In this document: positions 17,467-24,810 of the stretch, in pieces
Numbering within the stretch: the first letter of the stretch is position 1
How the letters are laid out: every line of letters starts with the position of its first letter
NCBI GenBank assembly: GCA_036272195.1
Contig: DATAZE010000046.1
Span: 124,001 to 188,000 of the forward strand
Direction: 5' to 3'
DNA from: DASXHY01 sp036272195
GTDB taxonomy: Bacteria > Verrucomicrobiota > Verrucomicrobiia > Limisphaerales > DASXHY01
Length of the DNA: 64,000 nt
The notes under the pieces: model-generated
The model's database searches: none
What the model was told of the DNA's origin: nothing
The model's input: only the letters and a program-made list of their open reading frames with translations
Translations under genes and position numbers: made by a program

Positions 17467-18204
17467 CTAGGGGCCGAGGATGGGCATCTGGAAACGCGTG
17501 GTGAACGGACTCGCGTTAGTAATCGACTCGCGCAGGCCGATTGTGCTGACTTGCTGTACGCTGCCATCGGCGAGAGCGATGTTCCCGCATTGTTTGTGCA
17601 TTTCATCCGTCCAACCTGCCGCGGAATTCGTGGTCAGTTGCAGGATTCCATTTTTTACCGCCGTACCATTAGTCAGATTGCGGTCACCGGACAAGATGCC
17701 TTGCGGGTCCGTTTCATTGGCGTCCAAACCGACAAAGTAACTGAGGTTGGAATTGTTCAGGTAAGCAAAGTTCGTGGCCCGAAAGCGGTTCCGGTCGGTA
17801 TCCGCCGGGCAAATCAAAATGAAAGGCGTGCTGAGTTCGTTGGACAATACCTGAAAATTCCGAAAGACAGTTGTGCCGCTGGTGAATTCCATTGTGCCGC
17901 CATTCGTTCCGGGGACGGACATGGGATACTTATTCAAGTGATCGCCCTCCCAGACGTAAGTCCCCAATCCGATCTGTTTGAGGTGTCCCGTGCAGCTAAT
18001 GCGTAGCGCGCGGGCTTTGGCTCGAAAAAGAGCAGGCGTCAGCACTGCGGCAAAGACGCCGATGATTGCCATGATCACCAGCACTTCAATCAGGGTCATC
18101 CCCGCTCCTGTTTTTTTGAAGGAGAAGTTTTCGTAAATCTTACGACCGGCGCCGTGCGCGCCCGCGCGATTTCTTGCGGGAATAAAGATACGCAGCCGCC
18201 GCAA
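17467..18204 (-). CDS. Prepilin-like protein, H-X9-DG type (2)
   Basis: The prepilin core is KKTGAG|MTLIEVLVIMAIIGVF, about 35 residues into the longest frame, which begins at a TTG inside the preceding gene. No ATG lies between that TTG and the cleavage site, so the real start is uncertain; a shorter leader from a rare codon near 18146 is possible. The H-X9-D-G motif is HKQCGNIALADGS. The protein is about 60% identical by eye to the downstream copy in the middle region (NGGTMEF, LSTPFILICPAD, SYFVGL), so the two arose by tandem duplication. Confidence 0.82.
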   Translation of the reverse strand: MRRLRIFIPARNRAGAHGAGRKIYENFSFKKTGAGMTLIEVLVIMAIIGVFAAVLTPALFRAKARALRISCTGHLKQIGLGTYVWEGDHLNKYPMSVPGTNGGTMEFTSGTTVFRNFQVLSNELSTPFILICPADTDRNRFRATNFAYLNNSNLSYFVGLDANETDPQGILSGDRNLTNGTAVKNGILQLTTNSAAGWTDEMHKQCGNIALADGSVQQVSTIGLRESITNASPFTTRFQMPILGP

Positions 18205-19285
18205 TCAAAAGCGCAAGCAGCAGCCAGAGCCACCAACTTGATTTGGCGATGACCGTGTGCGCCGCGCCCTGCAGCCAAAGCAATGGCGGTTGGTCTTCGT
18301 CAATGGCTGCAGGCGCGGCGGCGGATTGCGGGTCGCTGTTCTCTGCGACCGCGTTCGTCTCCCTGGCGTTTGCTACGATAATTGTCGGCGGCATGGTTAT
18401 GGCATGAGCCGCCATGGTTGAGCCGGACATGCCGTTCCGAGCTGGTGCGGGCGGCGGAGCCGGCGTGGGGGTATCCGGTCCGGCGCTCGCCGGCGGGCGG
18501 GCGCCAGGAGGCCGGGGCGGAGTACCGCTTTGCGAGACGGTCGAACCCGGCGAACCTCCTACGGACAGAGTTATTGCCCCGGCTGATGTGGGAATTCGCA
18601 CGGCGGGCAAAAAGAAAACGGAATTGGCCACCGTCGCGCCCGGCAAACTTACCTGAACATTGTTCAACTGCTCGACGTGGGTATCGGAGAAAAGAACGTT
18701 GCCTTTGAACGAGTGCAGTTCCCTGGTCCAACGCAGCCCGTACGTGCCGCGCACGAGCGAGGCCGTGGCGCTGGCGGCGTTAGTGATATTGCGATCGCCG
18801 GCGAGGGTGGTGAGCGATTGATCGTAGTCGGCGTACGCGTTCACGAAATAACTGACGTTTGAGTTCTGGAGTGAATTAAAACTGAGCGCCGGTTCTCGCG
18901 TCAGGTCGGCGGGGCAAATGAGCAGCCGTGGAACGACGAGCTCGCCCGCCAATGTTTGCAGATGGCGATAGGAAAAATAAAAGGTGCCGTTGATGTTCAG
19001 GCCGGCCATGACAAATTCCTGCGAGCCGCCGTCCGCCACGGGTGTTTGCATCGGGAATTTGCCGCGATGGTCATGGGCGAAAATTTGAAAGGCTGTGCCC
19101 ATTTCCTTCAAATTGCCGATGCACTGGATGCGTTGTGCGCGGCGTTTCCCCTGGGTCAACGCGGGCAACAGCAGTGCCGCGAGCACGGCAATGATGGCAA
19201 TGACGACGAGCATTTCGATGAGGGTGAATGCCCGGTTTTCCTGCTTATGCCAGAGAGATTTCATTCGCCGCCAGTTATTAAGCAA
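18140..19285 (-). CDS. Prepilin-like protein with C-terminal membrane anchor (3)
   Basis: A 381-residue protein. N-terminal leader KQENRA|FTLIEMLVVIAIIAVLA with the +5 Glu. The middle resembles the two following genes (RLLICPADL, VSYFVNA, DRNITNA), but the H-X9-DG glycine is replaced (HSFKGNVLFSDT). It has a long extra C-terminal part: a Pro/Ala-rich linker (about 260-340) and a terminal helix WWLWLLLALLIAAAAYLY followed by an arginine-rich end (RKKSRGRARRRS). A helix plus basic tail is the form of a surface-sorting signal. Start at 19285 or the ATG at 19264. Confidence 0.85.
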   Translation of the reverse strand: MLNNWRRMKSLWHKQENRAFTLIEMLVVIAIIAVLAALLLPALTQGKRRAQRIQCIGNLKEMGTAFQIFAHDHRGKFPMQTPVADGGSQEFVMAGLNINGTFYFSYRHLQTLAGELVVPRLLICPADLTREPALSFNSLQNSNVSYFVNAYADYDQSLTTLAGDRNITNAASATASLVRGTYGLRWTRELHSFKGNVLFSDTHVEQLNNVQVSLPGATVANSVFFLPAVRIPTSAGAITLSVGGSPGSTVSQSGTPPRPPGARPPASAGPDTPTPAPPPAPARNGMSGSTMAAHAITMPPTIIVANARETNAVAENSDPQSAAAPAAIDEDQPPLLWLQGAAHTVIAKSSWWLWLLLALLIAAAAYLYSRKKSRGRARRRS

Positions 19286-19450
19286 CCAACGTGCCGTTCT
19301 ATTTCAGCGCAATTTTGGGCAAATTTGATGAGGCGGATTTGAATAACGAGTGAATTTCACGCGAGTGGCGTGAAATTCATCAAGCGGGAGCGGAGGACTT
19401 AACACGGAGGCGCAAAGGGCGAAGACACTAAGGGGAACGCAAATGGATTC

Positions 19451-19478
19451 GCACGGGCGAGACGCCCGTGCCACTAGG
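19451..19478. repeat. Short hairpin repeat (CCACTAG tail)
   Basis: GCACGGGCG, loop AGA, CGCCCGTGC, then CACTAGG. The stop codon of the dppF-like gene on the minus strand (complement of CTA at 19474) lies within its tail. Upstream, 19393-19440 holds GCGCAAAGGGCGAAGACAC, half of a CGCAAAG-type palindrome. Confidence 0.85.
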
Positions 19479-20451
19479 AACTCCTGGCAAGATGACAGGC
19501 GGCAAAATGGCCGGGGGTAATCTCGCGCAGCGGGGGAATTTCCGTGCGGCAACGTTCTTCTGCTATCGGGCAGCGTGGATGAAACGGGCAACCAGGCGGC
19601 GGATGAATCGGTGAGGGTACATCGCCGGGCAAAATAATACGTTGGCGCTTGGAATCCGGGTCCACGACTGGCACGGCGGAAATCAAGGCCTGCGTGTAGG
19701 GATGTTTCGGCGCGCGAATGATGGCTTTCGCTTCGGCCAGTTCGACGACTTTTCCCAGATACATCACCATTACGCGCTGGCTGATGTGTTCAACGACGGC
19801 GAGGTCGTGCGCGATGAAAAGATAGGCGAGGCCACGCTGCTGCTGAAGGTCCTGGAGCAGATTGATGATCTGGGCCTGCACGGAAACATCAAGGGCACTA
19901 ACGGGTTCATCGCACACAATCAGCTTTGGCTCGACCGCGAGTGCGCGTGCGATGCCGATGCGCTGGCGCTGGCCGCCGCTGAATTCGTGCGGGTACCGCT
20001 GTGCATAAGTGGCGTCGAGTCCGACGGCCTTTAATAATTCCGTGATTCGTTCGCGCCGCGCGGATTTATTTTCCGCAAGGTGATGGATGTCCAATGCTTC
20101 ACCCACGATGTCTTCCACGGTCATGCGCGGATTCAGCGAGCCGTAGGGGTCCTGAAAAATCATCTGCAGCTTGCGACGTTGAGCGCGGAGAGCGGCGCCG
20201 TTTATGCGCGTGATTTCCGCGCCTTCTAGCGAAACGCTTCCCGCCATCGGCTCGACCAACCGCACGATGGCGCGGCCGAGAGTCGTCTTGCCGCAACCGC
20301 TTTCGCCCACGAGTCCGAGCGTTTCACCGGGCGCGATGCTGAGGCTGACATCGTCCACCGCTTTCACGAAGTCGCGGGCAGGCCGGAACATTCCCCGCTT
20401 TACGGGGAAATGGACTTTGAGGTTTTTGACGTCCAGCAGCGGCATCACCAC
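19474..20451 (-). CDS. dppF: Oligopeptide ABC transporter ATP-binding protein (DppF/OppF type)
   Basis: A 325-residue ABC ATPase: Walker A GESGCGKTTLGRAIV (about 50-65), signature FSGGQRQRIGIARALA, Walker B LIVCDEPVSALD, and the C-terminal oligopeptide domain with the four-Cys-like segment (HPPPGCPFHPRCPIAEERC), seen in OppD/F proteins, which may bind an Fe-S cluster. It energises import of di- or oligopeptides. The partner ATPase lies upstream, separated by hicBA. Permease and binding-protein genes are not in the window. Confidence 0.93.
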   Translation of the reverse strand: MVMPLLDVKNLKVHFPVKRGMFRPARDFVKAVDDVSLSIAPGETLGLVGESGCGKTTLGRAIVRLVEPMAGSVSLEGAEITRINGAALRAQRRKLQMIFQDPYGSLNPRMTVEDIVGEALDIHHLAENKSARRERITELLKAVGLDATYAQRYPHEFSGGQRQRIGIARALAVEPKLIVCDEPVSALDVSVQAQIINLLQDLQQQRGLAYLFIAHDLAVVEHISQRVMVMYLGKVVELAEAKAIIRAPKHPYTQALISAVPVVDPDSKRQRIILPGDVPSPIHPPPGCPFHPRCPIAEERCRTEIPPLREITPGHFAACHLARSS

Positions 20452-20486
20452 CCAAGATTAAAGTTCAACCACGAATTGTTCGAGAG

Positions 20487-20672
20487 TTAATCCAGCCTGT
20501 TCAATAATTCCTTAAGTGTGCCCGGTTTAAGCGGCTTGTGTTGAGGCACGACCACGGTGCGATTGTCTTTGCGCAAGATAAGATGTGACCCGGTCTGACG
20601 AAGTTGAATGAAACCAAGACGTTTCAAGGCGCGAACGGCTTCAGCGCCATTGACGTCACGGGGAATTTTCAC
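20487..20672 (-). CDS. hicA: HicA-family mRNA interferase toxin
   Basis: A 61-residue protein of the HicA (YcfA) family with a double-stranded-RNA-binding-like fold. The catalytic His is H30 in TGSHLILRK, and VVVPQHKPLKPGTLKELL is the typical second half. It would cleave mRNA without ribosomes. It overlaps the end of the upstream hicB by 4 bases, in the order antitoxin then toxin. Confidence 0.92.
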   Translation of the reverse strand: MKIPRDVNGAEAVRALKRLGFIQLRQTGSHLILRKDNRTVVVPQHKPLKPGTLKELLNRLD

Positions 20673-20893
20673 ACGATGGCAAGAACCGGATCCTGAGAAA
20701 AATGCAAACGAATGCGTTTCGGGCGCTCTTTTGGTCCGAAGTAACCACCGACGGCATCGGTAATCATGGAATCCAACTCCGCGAACGAATCGCCTTGCGT
20801 GGTGATGCCACCGCGCCCTCGCGGGGCATCCCAGCGTGCGACATAACCACCTGTTTCCTGACAGGGTTCGACTTGAAAGGTGATTTCGCTCAT
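20669..20893 (-). CDS. hicB: HicB-family antitoxin
   Basis: A 74-residue protein with the partial RNase-H-like HicB fold: FQVEPCQETGGYVARWDAPRG, then GDSFAELDSMITDAVGGYF. It lacks a C-terminal helix-turn-helix or ribbon-helix-helix, so it cannot repress DNA in the usual way unless another part binds it. It is placed with hicA between two oligopeptide-ABC ATPase genes on the same strand. Confidence 0.9.
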   Translation of the reverse strand: MSEITFQVEPCQETGGYVARWDAPRGRGGITTQGDSFAELDSMITDAVGGYFGPKERPKRIRLHFSQDPVLAIV

Positions 20894-20954
20894 GCGAGCA
20901 GATTAAGCTGTATGGAGAAGACCGTCAATTCGGCAAACCATTCAACCGATTTCT

Positions 20955-21911
20955 TCACTTCGCATATAAACATCTCACCCATCGCTTCGGTTCCACTTCA
21001 ATCAATTCCGGCATGATGGTGGCGCATTCGGGTTTGGCGCTGGGGCATCGGGGGTAAAAGCGGCAGCCGGGCGGAAAATTTCCGATGCGCGGCACATTGC
21101 CGGGAATGGCGGTGAGACGCGCGGCGCCCCCGCTCAGTTTCGGAACGGAATTCATCAATGCCTGCGTGTAGGGATGTAACGGTCGCCGCAGCAACTCACG
21201 CGCGGGCGCCAGTTCCACGATTTGCCCGGCGTACATCACGGCCACGCGGTCTGCGATGTCGCCCACGATGCCCAAATTGTGTGTGATGAGCAAAATGCTC
21301 ATGCTGAGACGCTGTTTGAGGTCGCGCAGCAGTTCGAGTATCTGCGCCTGGATGGTCACGTCCAGCGCGGTCGTCGGCTCATCCGCCACGAGCAGCTTCG
21401 GTTCGCTCGCCAGCGCCATGGCGATCATCACGCGCTGCTGCATGCCGCCGGACATTTCGAAGGGATAATTCCGCAGGCGCGATTCCGGCGCGGGGATTCG
21501 CACGAGTTTCAGCAGCCGGATCACTTCGTCATCGGTCGCTTTTTCCGGACGATGCAGCTTGAGCGATTCTTTGATTTGTTTGCCGATACGGATGACGGGA
21601 TTCAACGAGGCGCTTGGTTCCTGGAAAACATAGCTGACTACGCCGCCGCGAATTTCCTGCAATTCGCCCGGCGACATCTTCAGCACGTCCCGGCCATTCA
21701 ATAAAATCTCTCCGCCGACGTATTTTGCGGGCGGTGTCGGGACGAGGCGCGCGACTGAGAGCGCGGTGACGGTTTTGCCGCAACCGCTTTCACCGACCAG
21801 ACAAACTGTTTCGCCCGCTTCAATGGCCAGCGAGACGCCATCCACGGCGCGAAGGCTTGCCGAACTCGAAAGGAAATCGAGTTTGAGATTTTTTATTTCG
21901 AGCAAAGACAC
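20955..21911 (-). CDS. dppD: Oligopeptide ABC transporter ATP-binding protein (DppD/OppD type)
   Basis: A 318-residue ATPase: Walker A GESGCGKTVTALSVA, signature MSGGMQQRVMIAMALA, Walker B LLVADEPTTALD, and the oligopeptide C-terminal segment (GNFPPGCRFYPRCPSAKPEC). It pairs with the DppF-like protein downstream. The hicBA pair between them breaks the usual tight dppD-dppF spacing. It is divergent from an M3 oligopeptidase lipoprotein gene, which would fit a role in peptide use. Confidence 0.93.
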   Translation of the reverse strand: MSLLEIKNLKLDFLSSSASLRAVDGVSLAIEAGETVCLVGESGCGKTVTALSVARLVPTPPAKYVGGEILLNGRDVLKMSPGELQEIRGGVVSYVFQEPSASLNPVIRIGKQIKESLKLHRPEKATDDEVIRLLKLVRIPAPESRLRNYPFEMSGGMQQRVMIAMALASEPKLLVADEPTTALDVTIQAQILELLRDLKQRLSMSILLITHNLGIVGDIADRVAVMYAGQIVELAPARELLRRPLHPYTQALMNSVPKLSGGAARLTAIPGNVPRIGNFPPGCRFYPRCPSAKPECATIMPELIEVEPKRWVRCLYAK

Positions 21912-21953
21912 GTGTGATTACCAGTTTCAAAACATTTCGCCACTCGCAGCGAC

Positions 21954-22004
21954 AGGTGGCTGGAAAGCCACCCGAACCCGCAGGCAGGAATGCCTGCGCC
22001 ACGG
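21954..22004. repeat. Two short hairpin repeats in tandem
   Basis: First: GGTGGCT (21955-21961), loop GGAA, AGCCACC. Second: CGCAGGCA (21979-21986), loop GGAA, TGCCTGCG (21991-21998), tail CCACGG. They lie between the divergent dppD and oligopeptidase genes. Confidence 0.85.
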
Positions 22005-22068
22005 AACAGGTTCCACCGCCCAGTTACGAATTGCGCGGCATAGCTCATGGGATTAGCTTGCACGCATT

Positions 22069-24207
22069 ATGCGCTGGAAAACAATTTCATTTCTCATGAT
22101 GGCTTCTTTCCTGGCCGGTTGCAGCAGCACAGTTCCGCATCAAATCACCCCGATTGCCGAGGGAAATCTTCAGGAGTTTCAAAATCGCTCCGCCAATCAC
22201 AACTCGGTGATCAGCATCCCAACGTTTGAAACCACGACAAATGAAGTCACGGCCACGGTGGCGAAGGCCATCGCGGACGGCAACGCTTCCATGGACCGCA
22301 TCGGCAAGCTGAGCGGAAGCGAGGTCAACTTCACCAATACCATCCGCGCGCTGGACGACCTGGGCTTCGAGATCGCCTCGGTGGATAATCGGCTCTCGCT
22401 TATTCAACAAACCAGCACGAACTCCGAGGTGCGCGACACCACCACGGATGCGCTCAAGGAACTCGAAGGCTGGATGGTGGGAATTGATTATCGCGATGAT
22501 GTTTACCGCGCGGTGAAGGCTTACGCGGATACGAAGCCCACGCTCAGCGGCGAGGACGCGAAGTTGTTGGTTGAAACGATGCGGGATTATCGCCGGGCCG
22601 GTCTCGACTTGCCGAAGAGCGAGCGGGATGAAGTCGAGCGCATGCGCAAGGAGCTTGCCGGCCTCTCCACCGATTTCGACGAGAATATTAACAATGCGAA
22701 AAAGGCGATCAAGTTCACCAAGGCCCAACTCGAAGGCGTGCCGGATGATTTTCTCAAGCAGGTCAAAACGGGCGACGACGAATATACGGTGATGGCCAAT
22801 ATCACCTGGCATTACCTCATGCTGTTGGACAATGCGAAACGCGAGGACACCCGCAAACAAATGGTCATCGCGCAATGCAATCTCGCCCGCGAGGAAAATA
22901 TTCCGTTGCTGCAAAAAATCCTGGGGCTGCGCGACGGCATCGCGCGGAAGCTCGGCTATAAGACTTTTGCGGATTACGACACGGAAACTAAGATGGTCAA
23001 AAATGCCGCCACGGCCATCACCTTCGAGGAAAAACTCGAGACCGGCCTGCAACCAAAGCTCGATGCCGAGCTGGAAGAGTTTCGCAAAATGAAGGTGCAG
23101 GAAACGGGCGATGCGAACGCAAAAATCAATATCTGGGACTGGCGCTATTTCGCGAATCAATTGAAGATTCAGAAATACAACGTGGATGCGGAGCAATTGC
23201 GCGTTTATTTCCCGTATCAACGCGTCCTCGACGGCATGTTCTCGATTTATCAGCGTATTTTCGGCCTGAAGTTTGAGCGGGTCGAACCGCCGTACAAATG
23301 GATTGGCGATCTTCAGCTTTACGCGGTCTCCGACGCGAAGACCGGCGAGCCGCTGGGGCTTTTTTACCTCGATATGTTCCCGCGTGAGGGCAAATACCAC
23401 CATTTCGCGCAATTTGGAATCATCGACGGAAAACTTTTGCCCGATGGGAAATATCAGCGGCCTACTTGCGCGTTGATTTGCAACTTTCCCCAGCCCACCG
23501 CGGACCATCCGGCGTTGATGTCGCACGACGACGTGGAGACAATTTTTCACGAGTTCGGCCACGCGATGCACACCATCCTGACGCGCGCGAAATACTCGCG
23601 CTTTTCGGGCACCAGCGTGCCGCGTGACTTCGTGGAGGCACCGTCGCAAATGCTGGAAAATTGGGCGTGGGATAAAAAAGTTTTGGACAGCTTCGCCGCG
23701 GATTACCGCGATCCCTCCAAAAAGATTCCCGAAGACGTTCTCGCGAAGTTGAAGGAATCGCGGCTGGCGACGGAAGGCTCGTTTTATCGCCGACAGCTTT
23801 CGTTTGGATTGATGGACCTCGCGCTGCACACGCAAATTCGGGCGGATAACGCGCAGGGCACGCTTCCGCTTTCGAACAAGGTCCTGGGCGATGTCTTTTT
23901 GCCGATGCCGCCCGACACGGCGTTTGTGGCTTACTTCGGACACATCATTGGCTACGGCGCAGGCTATTACGGTTACGCGTGGGCGGATGCGATTGCAGCC
24001 GACATGGCGACGGTTTTTGAGAAATCGCCGGACGGTTATTTTGACAAGCAGGCCGGGATGCGGTTGCGCAAAGAGATTTATGAAGTGGGCGATTCCCGCG
24101 ACGTGAATATTTCCATTGAAAAATTCCTGGGCCGGCCGCGTTCGCTCGATCCGTTCCTGAAAAAACTCGGGATCAATAAAACTTCCGAAGCAGGCGAGCA
24201 AAAGTGA
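22069..24207 (+). CDS. M3-family oligopeptidase lipoprotein
   Basis: A 712-residue zinc metallopeptidase of the thimet-oligopeptidase/OpdA family (M3). The active site is HEFGH at 494-498, with the third zinc ligand Glu in RDFVEAPSQMLENW about 25 residues on. An N-terminal lipoprotein signal (MRWKTISFLMMASFLAGCSS, lipobox LAGC) sends it to the envelope, unlike the cytoplasmic E. coli enzymes. It would cut short peptides outside the cytoplasm, possibly feeding the oligopeptide transporter encoded divergently. The following gene overlaps its stop by 4 bases. Confidence 0.93.
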   Translation: MRWKTISFLMMASFLAGCSSTVPHQITPIAEGNLQEFQNRSANHNSVISIPTFETTTNEVTATVAKAIADGNASMDRIGKLSGSEVNFTNTIRALDDLGFEIASVDNRLSLIQQTSTNSEVRDTTTDALKELEGWMVGIDYRDDVYRAVKAYADTKPTLSGEDAKLLVETMRDYRRAGLDLPKSERDEVERMRKELAGLSTDFDENINNAKKAIKFTKAQLEGVPDDFLKQVKTGDDEYTVMANITWHYLMLLDNAKREDTRKQMVIAQCNLAREENIPLLQKILGLRDGIARKLGYKTFADYDTETKMVKNAATAITFEEKLETGLQPKLDAELEEFRKMKVQETGDANAKINIWDWRYFANQLKIQKYNVDAEQLRVYFPYQRVLDGMFSIYQRIFGLKFERVEPPYKWIGDLQLYAVSDAKTGEPLGLFYLDMFPREGKYHHFAQFGIIDGKLLPDGKYQRPTCALICNFPQPTADHPALMSHDDVETIFHEFGHAMHTILTRAKYSRFSGTSVPRDFVEAPSQMLENWAWDKKVLDSFAADYRDPSKKIPEDVLAKLKESRLATEGSFYRRQLSFGLMDLALHTQIRADNAQGTLPLSNKVLGDVFLPMPPDTAFVAYFGHIIGYGAGYYGYAWADAIAADMATVFEKSPDGYFDKQAGMRLRKEIYEVGDSRDVNISIEKFLGRPRSLDPFLKKLGINKTSEAGEQK

Positions 24208-24584
24208 TTTCCACGACCATGTTTCAGGTTGAAACCAATCCAGCAGAGAATCTGTTGAAGTTTGCTTTCTCCGGTAGTGTCACAACGGACGAAACGGCAC
24301 GTTGGAGAGCACAGCTCGACGGGCTGTTAAAGCAGTTGCGCCCCGGATTCAAGCTCTTGAGCGACTTCAGCGGCGTGGAATCGATCGATGTCGCATGCGC
24401 ACCAGACATCGAGTTTGTCATGGAGTTGCTCAATAAGGCAGGCATCGCCAAAGTGGTGAGAGTCATTACTCACCCACGGCAGGATATTGGGATGAGTATC
24501 ATGTCGCTATTTCATTATCGTCGGTGCGTCGCGATCGTCACTTGCCAGACGATGGAGGAAGCGTTGAGGGCGTTGGCGGATTAA
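24204..24584 (+). CDS. STAS/SpoIIAA-like protein
   Basis: A 126-residue protein. Its pattern (FAFSGSVTTDETARWRAQLDGLL, KLLSDFSGVESIDVAC, VVRVITHPRQDIGMSIMSLF) fits the small SpoIIAA-like family that is related to STAS anti-sigma-antagonist domains: an alternating beta-alpha fold with short acidic helices. No anti-sigma partner is near. The start codon overlaps the oligopeptidase stop, so the two are translationally coupled. Confidence 0.7.
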   Translation: MISTTMFQVETNPAENLLKFAFSGSVTTDETARWRAQLDGLLKQLRPGFKLLSDFSGVESIDVACAPDIEFVMELLNKAGIAKVVRVITHPRQDIGMSIMSLFHYRRCVAIVTCQTMEEALRALAD

Positions 24585-24779
24585 AACGTTTGCCAAAAGA
24601 AATTTCCGAAGGGCGTGTAGAAAAAGCGCTCTCTCATCCGTCCGTCTCCTCGAAATTCTTCACAAATCGAGGACGAGAAATAAACGTTCCGCAACATTCG
24701 ATCTTTTTTTGGGCACGCCCTCAATGTCTGCGGCCACAGGACTTTTTAAACGAACCTTGCTCTGCGGACGATTGCGACA

Positions 24780-24808
24780 GTTGCCGGCGGGACGCCGGCG
24801 CTCCCAGG
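24780..24808. repeat. Short hairpin repeat (GCTCCCAGG tail)
   Basis: GCCGGCG, loop GGA, CGCCGGC, tail GCTCCCAGG. The same hairpin and tail occur at 45942. It lies at the end of the histidine kinase gene, on the intergenic side. Confidence 0.85.
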
Positions 24809-24810
24809 TG

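Noticed and set aside
22087..24201. A minus-strand open frame of 704 codons opposite the M3 oligopeptidase
   Set aside because: Fully antisense to a gene with an intact HEFGH site; the translated sequence has no recognisable domain and is rich in Arg and His.
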